Below, piece by piece: positions 54,735-63,646 of a stretch of 64,000 nt of DNA. Made by a program: the position numbers and the translations under genes. Below the pieces are notes generated by a model, which was not told the origin of the DNA, made no database searches, and was given only the letters and a program-made list of their open reading frames with translations. Each line of letters opens with the position of its first letter. Positions within the stretch are counted from its first letter, which is position 1. Source of the stretch: Fredinandcohnia aciditolerans (GTDB lineage Bacteria > Bacillota > Bacilli > Bacillales > Bacillaceae_L); NCBI GenBank assembly GCA_003640645.1, contig QGHH01000015.1, forward strand, positions 62,001 through 126,000, read 5' to 3'.

Positions 54735-55601
54735 CTATACATCCCGCTTTTTAAAACTATAAATTGAAAGTACCACAATAAGTACTCCATATAACAACGC
54801 ATACCAAATCATCACATTACTAGGATTTGAGATACTCGTGAACATCCCACCTTGTGCCATAGACAATGGGTTATCCGTCGTATCAAATAATAAGATTGTC
54901 ATTTTACGATAGATTGAATCGATTGGAAATACGAGACTCATCACGATCCCGATATTTACAAGTGTCATTTTTTCGATTAGTGCACCAAATTGTTCAATAA
55001 AACCTCCTATAAACGCCGCGCCATATAAGATTATGGAAACAATGCCTGCATTCAAGGTAGTCATTCGTGTACTTAAAAATAATCCAAATGCAATCAAGAC
55101 AAATGGCTGAATCGCAAATACACTCACAGCTTTCAGTATCTGCATTGGCATAAAGTCTAAATCCATCCACTCCGTTCCAATTCCTTGGTGAATGAGGATA
55201 ATACTAAAAAATAATCCGATAGCGTAAGTGATTAAGAGTAAACCTAATCCAATAAATTTGCCCAAAACAAATCTAGCTCTAGAAATCGGTCGCATCAGCC
55301 AAGTATCAATTTGGTGACTTGCCACTTCACCTGAAATAGCACTAACACTAGACAATATTGTAAGAAGAGCAATGATAAATGATGAGAAATAAAGTCCGAC
55401 ACCTAAAAATTGTGAAGCAACGAACTGCTGCATTAAGATGGCTTGTGTTCCAGCGTTATTCCCCGCTCCCGGTGTTTCCTTACCAATAAAATAAATAGCC
55501 GTACCGTAAAGAGCCAGAAATATGAGCGTCATAATAATCGTAATTAAAAAGATCCGTTTTGATACCATTTCTTTAAAGGTTAATTTACTGATTGTCCACA
55601 T
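54735..55601 (-). CDS. ABC-2 type transporter permease
   Basis: 288 residues, six membrane segments (about 18-40, 72-100, 117-140, 150-175, 183-205, 263-283). It has the ABC-2 phrase SAISGEVASHQIDTWLMRPI, SRARFVLGKFIG. It overlaps the ATPase gene by 17 bases and forms an exporter with it. Substrate unknown. Confidence 0.88.
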   Translation of the reverse strand: MWTISKLTFKEMVSKRIFLITIIMTLIFLALYGTAIYFIGKETPGAGNNAGTQAILMQQFVASQFLGVGLYFSSFIIALLTILSSVSAISGEVASHQIDTWLMRPISRARFVLGKFIGLGLLLITYAIGLFFSIILIHQGIGTEWMDLDFMPMQILKAVSVFAIQPFVLIAFGLFLSTRMTTLNAGIVSIILYGAAFIGGFIEQFGALIEKMTLVNIGIVMSLVFPIDSIYRKMTILLFDTTDNPLSMAQGGMFTSISNPSNVMIWYALLYGVLIVVLSIYSFKKRDV

Positions 55602-56520
55602 AAGCGTTCTCCTTTTTCTGTTTCACCCAATACATGAAAACATCCTCTAAATGAGGGATTATGGGTTTCACTTCAAAGATTGAAACTTGTTTTGAAGCTA
55701 AGAATTGAATGAGTCTTGGTATATCGGATTCAAGCTCAAGCTGTAAACCCCATCTTGTTCGACCCTCTTCTACTTTTATTTTCTGATAACGTGTCACAAA
55801 TGACGGCATTGAGGCATTTATTGGTTTATCCGTTACAACCTCCACTTTTGCTTCCGTCATCATTAACTCTCTCCATGGTCCCTGTGCAACCATCTCACCT
55901 TGATGAACAATCGAAACATGATCACACACTGACTCTACTTCATACAACAAATGGCTATTTAAGAATACTGTTTTACCTTGGTCTCGCAGATATACCATAA
56001 GGTCTCTGACATCTTTGCGTCCTATTGGGTCAAGTGCAGATGTTGGTTCATCAAGAAAGACTACCTTCGGATCATTTAATATAGCACAAGCAAGGCCAAT
56101 CCGTTGGGACATTCCCTTTGAAAATCCACTAATTTTACCATTTTCTCTTCCTGTCATTCCAACTAACTCGATGACTTCATCAATTCGTTTGTTTCGCTCA
56201 CGAACTGGTATCCTACATAATTCAGCATGACTTTGTAACAATTGCCTACCAGTTAACCAATCTGGGTAACGAAATAACTCTGGCAGATATCCTACTTGTT
56301 CCCGTGATTTTGTCGTTCCAATCGGTTCTCCAAGAATATAACCTTCACCACTTGTAGGGCGCAGTAACCCAAGAAGTGTACGAACGAACGTGCTTTTCCC
56401 AGAACCATTCGGTCCTAAAAAACCGTATACCATTCCTTCCCCAACCGACAAAGTTACATCCGATATTCCACCTTTTCCATTGTACGTTTTCGTTAAAGAA
56501 TTCGTTTGGATAACGTTCAT
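55585..56520 (-). CDS. ABC transporter ATP-binding protein
   Basis: 311 residues: Walker A GPNGSGKST (about 35), signature FSKGMSQRIGLA, Walker B VVFLDEPTSALDPIGRKDVR. DrrA/NatA-like group, followed by a C-terminal extension of about 100 residues (KVEVVTDKPINASMPSFV). Pairs with the ABC-2 permease downstream. GGAGGAAGAGA sets the ATG. Confidence 0.9.
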   Translation of the reverse strand: MNVIQTNSLTKTYNGKGGISDVTLSVGEGMVYGFLGPNGSGKSTFVRTLLGLLRPTSGEGYILGEPIGTTKSREQVGYLPELFRYPDWLTGRQLLQSHAELCRIPVRERNKRIDEVIELVGMTGRENGKISGFSKGMSQRIGLACAILNDPKVVFLDEPTSALDPIGRKDVRDLMVYLRDQGKTVFLNSHLLYEVESVCDHVSIVHQGEMVAQGPWRELMMTEAKVEVVTDKPINASMPSFVTRYQKIKVEEGRTRWGLQLELESDIPRLIQFLASKQVSIFEVKPIIPHLEDVFMYWVKQKKENAYVDNQ

Positions 56521-56547
56521 TCTCTTCCTCCATGTTGTTTATTAAGA

Positions 56548-56583
56548 AAAGTTCAGAGTAACCTAAATCACTCTGAACTCTTC
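56548..56583. terminator. Hairpin between the surface-protein gene and the ABC ATPase
   Basis: AGTTCAGAGT (56550-56559) pairs with ACTCTGAACT (56570-56579), with T-tracts on both sides. It lies inside a probable operon and may be an attenuator. Confidence 0.7.
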
Positions 56584-56590
56584 AAATCAT

Positions 56591-57439
56591 TTACTTCATT
56601 TTTTTAATTAATTCCATTAGTTCCTCTGCACCCATTTTACTTTGAGTATAGATAACATGGATATTGCTTTTTTCCTGCCATACCATATAGGAGTCCTCTT
56701 TACTTTCTACTACAAATCCAGGAGCATTTCCTACACGAACTTCAGTCATGGTAGAACCTTCTCTTTCTACATGAGGAATAGGCAATGTCGTCTCAATATG
56801 ATCGATGTCTGCCAGCTGTGTCTTCACATTTTCGGGTAAAAATGGTAGAGAAAGCAGTGTAGCTTTTAACTCATCTACCGAAACTCCTTCAGGAACTTGG
56901 ATTTCTGGAGATTTTGTACGCATATATCTGATATGTTGCTCGTTCTGCGTGTAATCCGTTTCAATTGCATCAAAGGTTGAAACAGAAAACGATTGTTTAT
57001 CTAAAGCTGCTTCGAATTGTTGTTCTGAACCTAATTGAGTTAATAATTGATTTGCTTTTTCGACGTTTAAAGTAAAGGTGATAGTTGTTGCTGGAGTCAC
57101 ACTTACTGCTTCAACCTCATATTCCCCTATTTCAGGCACAGAGTAGCCTGCTTCTACTGCTGATTGATACGTATCAAAGAATTTCGACTCTCCTGTTATC
57201 TCTGACATTTCGAGTTTTCCAATTCCTGCCAAATCTAACGAACCTTCTTTATTTTCACGAACCCAATTCTCAATATCACTGATATCACTTTGCGTCAACT
57301 TCACCATCTCAAGTTGATTCACACGAAATAATGATAAAAATTCATTAGCTTCTACTCGAACTTGAGGAATTGCAAATGAGCTAAAGATAGCGGCTGCTGT
57401 AACCCCAGTTATAAGTAGACGTTTTGTTTTAGTTTTCAA
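56591..57439 (-). CDS. membrane-anchored protein with DUF4367-like ectodomain
   Basis: 282 residues. One N-terminal membrane or signal segment (LLITGVTAAAIFSSFAIPQV) leads into FLSLFRVNQLEMVKLTQSDI, the opening I know from DUF4367/anti-sigma ectodomains. The end (ESKEDSYMVWQEKSNIHVIY and GAEELMELIKKMK) is also as in DUF4367. There is no zinc-finger anti-sigma domain and no sigma factor beside it. It precedes the ABC exporter on the same strand. TTG start after GGAATGGAG. Confidence 0.75.
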   Translation of the reverse strand: MKTKTKRLLITGVTAAAIFSSFAIPQVRVEANEFLSLFRVNQLEMVKLTQSDISDIENWVRENKEGSLDLAGIGKLEMSEITGESKFFDTYQSAVEAGYSVPEIGEYEVEAVSVTPATTITFTLNVEKANQLLTQLGSEQQFEAALDKQSFSVSTFDAIETDYTQNEQHIRYMRTKSPEIQVPEGVSVDELKATLLSLPFLPENVKTQLADIDHIETTLPIPHVEREGSTMTEVRVGNAPGFVVESKEDSYMVWQEKSNIHVIYTQSKMGAEELMELIKKMK

Positions 57440-57570
57440 TGTACTCCATTCCTTTCAAACTTTGTTTCTTCGTTAGATTGATTATAAGATATTATTTATT
57501 GTTTTTCAATAAATATTTAATTACCATTAATATATTATTATCGATTCTCCAATCCAAATAAACTTCAAAG

Positions 57571-57606
57571 AAAAAAGACTAGGAATTTATCTTTTCCTAG
57601 TCTTTA
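57571..57606 (-). terminator. Intrinsic terminator of the VOC gene
   Basis: AAGACTAGGAA pairs with TTCCTAGTCTT. On the minus strand TTTTTTC follows. Confidence 0.8.
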
Positions 57607-57648
57607 GCTATATCTAAAATATACTTCATTGTTCAAATGGTTCTTCTT

Positions 57649-58047
57649 TTAATTATTAAGGTTGTTCTGCTGAGCGATTTGAATAAGGTTTCCGCAAGTG
57701 TCATCGAAGACAGCTATTGTTACTGGACCAGCATTCGTCGGTTCCTTTGTAAATTTCACACCAAGCTTCATTAATCGTTCGTATTCAGTTTGAATATTTT
57801 CTACTCCAAACATAGTAGCTGGGATGCCTTCAGCATATAACTTCTGTTGATACTCTTTGGCAGTGGGATTGTTATTTGGTTCGAGCACAAGCTCAGTACC
57901 TTGCTGATCTTCGGGAGATACAACTGTGATCCATCTAAATTCTCCCATGGGAACGTCATGTTTTTTTACAAAACCCAGAGTCTCAGAATAGAACCTCAGT
58001 GCCTTATCTTGATCTTCTACAAATAAACTAGTAACGATAATTTTCAT
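57649..58047 (-). CDS. VOC family protein
   Basis: 132 residues: MKIIVTSLFVEDQDKALRFY, the KKHDVPMGEFRWITVVSP stretch and AVFDDTCGNLIQIAQ. It is of the PhnB/glyoxalase-like type common in Bacillus. GGAGGTAAACAGT fixes the start at ATG 58047; the codons from 58062 are in frame but inside the site. Confidence 0.88.
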   Translation of the reverse strand: MKIIVTSLFVEDQDKALRFYSETLGFVKKHDVPMGEFRWITVVSPEDQQGTELVLEPNNNPTAKEYQQKLYAEGIPATMFGVENIQTEYERLMKLGVKFTKEPTNAGPVTIAVFDDTCGNLIQIAQQNNLNN

Positions 58048-58233
58048 ACTGTTTACCTCCATCGATATGTCCTATGAAAAAATCTTGGTTATTGTCAACA
58101 ATCAAAGAATCCTGTTGCCAATATATCATAACATTTTATCAGTATGGTTGAAATGAGGTCTATCTTTAATATGATGCACACTTTGTAATAGAATCAACCC
58201 TTAAATAACTTGTCTATTGTTTGTAACTACCGT

Positions 58234-60315
58234 TTATTCATTAGGCTCATATTTAGGTAAATTGATTATCGCCTTAAATAAATCTCCATCAACATGAATG
58301 TTAAATTTCCCTTTTTGAAGTTCAATAAGATTTCTCGCAATCGAGAGTCCTAATCCGCTACCTTGACTATTTCTAGATTCATCGCCTCTTTTGAAACGCT
58401 CCATTAATTCGTCTGCTGAGATATTTAACTCATAAGCTGAGATGTTTTTAAAGCTGATTCGGATTTCATTGTCCAGGTCCTCAATATCTATATATACCCT
58501 TGATCGTTCAAGTGCATATTTAAAAATATTCGATAAGATGTTCTCGATGGACCTCCATAATAATTTCCCATCAGCAGTAACATATACTTTGTTGTCTGGA
58601 TGATTCAGCTTAATATTTAAGTCCATTGCTTCTATCTTATCATTCACTTCCCCAAGACCTTGGGTAATTAATGACACAATATCAATTTTATCTAGTTGTA
58701 CTGGAATATTTCCACTAGATGCTTTCGATGCTTCAAATAAATCATCTGTTAGCAGTTTTAACCTTTGCGCTTTCTGATCAAGTACTTCTATATATTCACT
58801 TGCTTTTGCTTGATCTTTTTCATGTTTTAATAAATCTACGTACGTGATTATGGAAGTTAACGGATTCCTAATATCATGTGAGACATTGGTAATAAGTTCT
58901 GTTTTTAATCGTTCACTTTTCAACTCACTATCTACCCCTTTTTTCAACCCATCAGTAATGCTGTTGACATTTGATGAAAGTTTTGCAAATTCGCCATTTC
59001 CGACAACCTCGATTCGATGATGAAGATTGCCATCCTTCACAATCTCAATTCCTTTTTGAATGTTTTGGAAAGCTTTGACCTTTTTATAAGCAAACCAAGC
59101 GGCGAGTCCAATTGTAATGGGAAACATGAAAAAAGTAATAGCGATCAATAGTGGATAGCCAATTACAAGTAATACGGTTTTTACAGCAATGCTTCCACTT
59201 TTATAGACATCACCAAAAAATTTCACAAGTTTGTAGATGATTGTATAGATTAATGTGTGCTTAAGAAGCCTTTTATTTTTTACACGCTTCACAAGGAGCA
59301 GTAGCAATATTAATTCCAAAATCGCAAATGGAATCGTGATGATGGTGAACATATTCGTCATATTTTCAAACACGTCATCCACTAACATTATCCATAGTGG
59401 AATGAGAAGAATACACATCACAATATTTATGTCATTGTATAGTCTTTCTACTGGACGGAAGGTTAACTCTTGATCATGAAATGATTTTCTACCAACTACT
59501 AGCACTAAATAAATAAATGAAAGAATGAATCCTGCCAAGTATCCTAATATTTGATATAAACTTGTAGTAGCAACTGCTTTTACTTCTTGCCACTTTTGTG
59601 CTTTTTCATTAAAAAATGGTTTCGAAAATCCTACAAAAATAACGGTGTTTTCCATATCAATTTCATCGATTTGTTCGGTAATTCGATATAAATGCTCATT
59701 TTTCTCTGTTTCTTTTGGATAAAACTCTTGTTTGTATTCTTCAAATATCATGTATGCTGGTGACGTTTCAAACTGCTCTTTATTCGTACTCGAACTATTT
59801 GCAAACACATTGGTACCATCACTTGCATAAAAGAATGGCTCATAATCATCAAGATTTTGAATAAGCATATGAAACTCTTTTAAATCTTCTTTGATCATCT
59901 GATTTTTTGCTTCAGCGAGCTTATCAGCATACTCTTCTTTAAATTTATCAAAGTTCTTCTCTTCACCTAACTCAGGATGATAAGACCTAGAATATTGAAA
60001 CTCTGTGTAATATAAATCTTCTTCTACTCGCTTCCATTCTTCCTGAGGAATGCTTTTGCCACTTAAAATATATTCTTCACTTTTATATTTCCCTAATAGT
60101 CTTGTGAGGTCTCCAATCAACCTTTCACTTTCCTTTACATAGGCCATGCTCTCTATGTAATGCTCTTCGGTTACACTACTAAAATTCCCATCATTCACAA
60201 TCTCCACTTCAACAACGGCTCGAGCTATTCCTGTAAAACACAAGATCGCAATGATAAAAACAATGATTTTCGTTATAATCGAGTGGCTATATTTTTTCCA
60301 CTTTATATCCAACAC
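58234..60315 (-). CDS. sensor histidine kinase, multi-pass
   Basis: 693 residues. A membrane segment (13-34) and a large extracytoplasmic sensor (about 35-245) come first. Four or more membrane segments follow (about 250-275, 292-312, 322-342, 378-410), then HAMP (about 412-465), HisKA with H480 in NVSHDIRNPLTS, and the ATPase domain with SQGSGLGLSIA near the end. It overlaps the response regulator gene by 29 bases. It resembles the WalK/YvrG-like envelope-sensing kinases in layout. Signal unknown. Confidence 0.88.
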   Translation of the reverse strand: MLDIKWKKYSHSIITKIIVFIIAILCFTGIARAVVEVEIVNDGNFSSVTEEHYIESMAYVKESERLIGDLTRLLGKYKSEEYILSGKSIPQEEWKRVEEDLYYTEFQYSRSYHPELGEEKNFDKFKEEYADKLAEAKNQMIKEDLKEFHMLIQNLDDYEPFFYASDGTNVFANSSSTNKEQFETSPAYMIFEEYKQEFYPKETEKNEHLYRITEQIDEIDMENTVIFVGFSKPFFNEKAQKWQEVKAVATTSLYQILGYLAGFILSFIYLVLVVGRKSFHDQELTFRPVERLYNDINIVMCILLIPLWIMLVDDVFENMTNMFTIITIPFAILELILLLLLVKRVKNKRLLKHTLIYTIIYKLVKFFGDVYKSGSIAVKTVLLVIGYPLLIAITFFMFPITIGLAAWFAYKKVKAFQNIQKGIEIVKDGNLHHRIEVVGNGEFAKLSSNVNSITDGLKKGVDSELKSERLKTELITNVSHDIRNPLTSIITYVDLLKHEKDQAKASEYIEVLDQKAQRLKLLTDDLFEASKASSGNIPVQLDKIDIVSLITQGLGEVNDKIEAMDLNIKLNHPDNKVYVTADGKLLWRSIENILSNIFKYALERSRVYIDIEDLDNEIRISFKNISAYELNISADELMERFKRGDESRNSQGSGLGLSIARNLIELQKGKFNIHVDGDLFKAIINLPKYEPNE

Positions 60316-60973
60316 CCCACACCACCTTCAAATATTTTGGTTCTTTCGGATTGATTTCGATTTTCTCTCTGATTTTTCGAATATGAACGGTAACGGTATT
60401 TTCCGGGTTAAAGGAGGGTTCGTTCCATACCTTTTCATATATCTCCTCGATTGAGAATACTCTACCCGCGTTTTCTGTCAGAAGCCTTACAATCTTATAT
60501 TGCACGGGTGTAAGATGGACTTCCTCGCCATCAACAGTGACGGTTTTACTTTCATCATCGATAATCAATCCCCCAGTCTGAACTATATTGGTTCTCGTAT
60601 CAAGGCCACCGAAAGTTGTATATCTTCTCAGTTGGGATTTAACTCTTGCAATAAGTTCCAACGGATTAAAAGGCTTCGTCATGTAATCATCTGCCCCAAT
60701 ATTTAAGCCTATTATTTTGTCATGATCCTCTGATTTTGCAGAAAGCATGATTAAAGGAATATTGTTTTCTTTCCGAATTTCCATCGTCGCTCTCATTCCA
60801 TCCATTTTCGGCATCATCAGATCCATGATGATAAGATGAATTTCCTGACTTTTGATGATCTCGATTGCTTCTAGTCCATTGGAAGCTTTACAAACCGTAT
60901 AGCCTTCATTCTCTAAGTAAATTCCAATCGCATCGACGATGGCTTGATCATCGTCACAAACCAATATATTCAT
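60287..60973 (-). CDS. OmpR/PhoB family response regulator
   Basis: 228 residues: receiver (about 1-118; phospho-acceptor D51 in LIIMDLMMPKMDG, with D7-D9 and K100) and a winged-helix DNA-binding domain (about 130-228; LTPVQYKIVRLLTENAGRVF). It is partner of the histidine kinase. GTAGGAG fixes the start at ATG 60973; the GTG at 60982 overlaps the site. Confidence 0.92.
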   Translation of the reverse strand: MNILVCDDDQAIVDAIGIYLENEGYTVCKASNGLEAIEIIKSQEIHLIIMDLMMPKMDGMRATMEIRKENNIPLIMLSAKSEDHDKIIGLNIGADDYMTKPFNPLELIARVKSQLRRYTTFGGLDTRTNIVQTGGLIIDDESKTVTVDGEEVHLTPVQYKIVRLLTENAGRVFSIEEIYEKVWNEPSFNPENTVTVHIRKIREKIEINPKEPKYLKVVWGVGYKVEKI

Positions 60974-61134
60974 AACGTTCACTCCTACTTGTGGTGTTCA
61001 CCATTTCTATCAACTCCTTAGAATTTACTATAAGGAAAGGATATCAATCAAATCTTAACAAACACTACATGCAAATCTTAAGATTTTCTTATTATTTTGA
61101 TGCAAGTCCTATTCAATCGTGAAATTTAAGGGCA

Positions 61135-61177
61135 AATAAAAAGAGAACACAAACCTTTGGGTTAGGTTTATGTTCCC
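61135..61177 (-). terminator. Intrinsic terminator of the AhpD-like gene
   Basis: GAACACAAACCT faces AGGTTTATGTTCC. On the minus strand CTTTTTATT follows. Confidence 0.8.
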
Positions 61178-61220
61178 CTTCAATTAGATGATTAAATTAA
61201 GTTTTGTTTTATATGGTTAA

Positions 61221-61871
61221 TTACTTCTCATCGTACGCATTAAGCGCATTTACACTGTGTGCCAAAGCAGAACCTGCTTTTAACGCTACTGCCACGAAAA
61301 TCGCTTCTGAGATTTCTTCTAAATCAGCACCCGCTTTTTTGGCATTTTTCGTATGTAGGTTAATGCAATACGCGCAACCTGTTGTGTGTGCACACGCCAC
61401 CGCGATTAACTCTTTCTCTTTTTCTGTTAAGTTTTTCGCCTTTAGAGATTTTGTGTCAAAATCAATAAATGCTTTAAAAGCCTCCCCATTTAAATCAGCA
61501 AATTCTTTTAGTCTTGCAAAATAAGCCTCTTTATATAGATCTTCATCGCCATTTCCATCATAGGCATTGAGTGCATTCACACCATGTGCTAAAGCGGAAC
61601 CTGCCTTTAATGCTGTTGCAACAAAAATAGCCTCTGCTACTTCTTCTCTAGAAGACTCATTCTTTTTTGCATTTCCAACATGTAAATCAATGCAATAAGG
61701 ACAACCTGTAATATGAGCTATTGCTACCGCAATCAATTCCTTTTGCTTCACGGAAAGTTTGCCTGCAGCTAGTGCTTGGCTATCAAACTTTATAAATGAT
61801 TGAAATGCTTCAGGTGCATATTTTTTCAATTCTGGTAGTCTTCCGAAATATTCCTTTTTGTACAAACTCAT
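61221..61871 (-). CDS. double-domain carboxymuconolactone decarboxylase/AhpD-like protein
   Basis: 216 residues made of two homologous halves (about 1-105 and 115-216). Each has ELIAVA.AH.TGCxYC: C57/C60/H64 and C166/C169/H173. The CxxC-x3-H pattern is that of AhpD-type thiol peroxidases or of the arsenosugar-associated peroxidase-like group, normally one domain per chain. It probably reduces a peroxide or disulfide. GGGAGAG precedes the ATG. A SAM-I riboswitch with terminator lies about 100 bases upstream, so methionine/SAM shortage should switch it on. Confidence 0.88.
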   Translation of the reverse strand: MSLYKKEYFGRLPELKKYAPEAFQSFIKFDSQALAAGKLSVKQKELIAVAIAHITGCPYCIDLHVGNAKKNESSREEVAEAIFVATALKAGSALAHGVNALNAYDGNGDEDLYKEAYFARLKEFADLNGEAFKAFIDFDTKSLKAKNLTEKEKELIAVACAHTTGCAYCINLHTKNAKKAGADLEEISEAIFVAVALKAGSALAHSVNALNAYDEK

Positions 61872-61971
61872 CGTATATCTCTCCCTTAGCTATTTTTCAC
61901 CAAATAAAATACGGCTATTTTACATAAATTTACTCACCTTAAAAACAAATATCTTCATCTACGGTGGATAA

Positions 61972-62130
61972 AATGTAAAAGCCCCTTCCGATGAGGAAGA
62001 GGCAATATGTATCCCACACTCATCTTTCAAGCAAATGCTTGCTGGAATTAGCACCTAGTTACATTCTTTGTAACGGTTGCTGCGGGTTCACTGGACCAGG
62101 TTCCTCCCCCGACTCTCGATAAGAGATGTC
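61972..62130 (-). promoter_or_regulatory. SAM-I (S-box) riboswitch with terminator
   Basis: On the minus strand CTCTTATCGAGAGTCGGGGG, AGGAACCTGGTCCAGTGAAC, CCGCAGCAACC and GGTGCTAATTCCAGCAAG, then GAAAGATGAG. These match the S-box core; P1 is CTTATC (62118-62123) with GATGAG and one wobble. The expression platform is GCCTCTTCC-TCATC-GGAAGGGGC with a T-tract (61972-62003). It would stop transcription when SAM is high. The downstream gene is the AhpD-like gene. Confidence 0.92.
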
Positions 62131-62359
62131 GTATTTTATTTTTTGAAATATTTAACAATATTAGCGTACATGAAGTCACATGAGGTTGTCAACTGAAATA
62201 TCAAATTATTTCGAAAATACATCTAAGCCACAAGTATTAGATGAATGTCGTTTTTCGATAAAGTCTATAAACGTGTTAACTAGATTAGCAGCGACTGATT
62301 CACGTGTTTTATGATCTCTCGAACAAATACCTAGATAGTTACCTCAACAAAATCAGAAA

Positions 62360-63223
62360 TTAAAGATGATTATCGTTCTGCTTTAGAATCCTAAATTGAT
62401 TCGGGGAAATGCCTGTATTCCTCTTAAACACTCGCCAAAAATGAACATGATTGGAATAACCCACTTTTCCTGCAATTTGATTCACTTTTAAGCTTGTATG
62501 TATTAAGTATCTTTTTGCCTCATTTATACGGATCGCGTTCAAGTATTCAATAAAACTGCATCCTGTGTATTTTTTAAAAAGTCTACTTATATACTGCTCA
62601 TTTACATGAAAATGATAGGATAAAACACCAAGCGAAATATCGCTTGTAAAATTGTTATTAATAAATGTAATAATCTTTTCGATTTCATTTTTACCAGTGT
62701 GATCTTGTTGTCCCGAAACTTTCATCTTTTCTAATGGACAAGCATCCTCTATCAGTCTATTACTTTCAATTAATAATTGGGATAGCAAAGATCTAAGGTA
62801 CATATCCCTTTCTTTTAGATTCTTCTGGTACTCCTCGAATAGCCTCATGATGATAGAGTTGATTAATTCTCTTTTATTTTGGGGAATCGATATAATGTAC
62901 GGACCATTTTCAAAAAGCTGCTTCACAATATGTTGTTCGCCTAGACTCAAAAAGCACTCTCTAAAATTGATCACCATTCGCTCATACACTTGATTGCTTT
63001 TCTTGACCGTTTTATGGATCACATTCTTATCAATAAATACAAGATGCTGATTCTTTACTAGGTACTCTTCCCCATTAATAATATAAATCCGTTCCCCTTT
63101 GGATAAATAATAAATTTCGTAATCTTGGTGCAGATGATGTGTTGCCATTGAAGGATGGTATCCACTAAAACGATTTATATAAAAAGGCTGTTCACGAAGA
63201 GAAACACTTATTTTTTGCACCAC
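62360..63223 (-). CDS. AraC family transcriptional regulator
   Basis: 287 residues: N-terminal cupin (HHLHQDYEIYYLSKGERIYI, then LVFIDKNVIHKT) and C-terminal double HTH (about 185-285; FHVNEQYISRLFKKYTGCSF and VNQIAGKVGYSNHVHFWRVF). GTG start after AGAGGAG. It is divergent from a pectate lyase gene, so pectin breakdown products are the likely effector. This is inference from context. Confidence 0.9.
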   Translation of the reverse strand: MVQKISVSLREQPFYINRFSGYHPSMATHHLHQDYEIYYLSKGERIYIINGEEYLVKNQHLVFIDKNVIHKTVKKSNQVYERMVINFRECFLSLGEQHIVKQLFENGPYIISIPQNKRELINSIIMRLFEEYQKNLKERDMYLRSLLSQLLIESNRLIEDACPLEKMKVSGQQDHTGKNEIEKIITFINNNFTSDISLGVLSYHFHVNEQYISRLFKKYTGCSFIEYLNAIRINEAKRYLIHTSLKVNQIAGKVGYSNHVHFWRVFKRNTGISPNQFRILKQNDNHL

Positions 63224-63435
63224 TATTCAACTCCTCTCCAAATGAGCAACAAAATTCTTTATTCGTTTTCTCATTTTTCACCCGCTTAAAACCTTGTACA
63301 CTAGTTATGTTCTTTTTATTACATGTTCATCTGCCCATATCCTTCATTTTTTAAGGAATCGCAACTTTACTCCTATTTAACAAACGAGGAACTAGGAAAA
63401 AGGAACCCCCTCTCCTGTGTACATACTTTTTTTTC

Positions 63436-63543
63436 ACATTCGAAAATGTAAACATAAACGTCTTCTTCTCACAAAATATGTAATGAGAAGCTTGCTAAAC
63501 TAATATAGAAGTTTTTGAATCCTTTCTGATGAAAGGGTTTACA
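63436..63543. promoter_or_regulatory. Candidate operators between araC and the pectate lyase gene
   Basis: The 423-bp gap 63224-63646 has no gene. It holds the palindrome ACATT-CGAA-AATGT (63436-63449), an inverted repeat CTTCTCA/TGAGAAG (63465-63471, 63484-63490) and TGAAAGGGTTTACA (63530-63543), one mismatch from a CcpA cre site. All are candidates only. Confidence 0.4.
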
Positions 63544-63646
63544 AGAATGATCTGATGATTACTTTTAGATGTACGCTGGGAGGTGAAATTTAAAGGTTTT
63601 TGGTTTAAATCCAGACTTAATTTAAAAATTACAAAGGTGGTATTTT

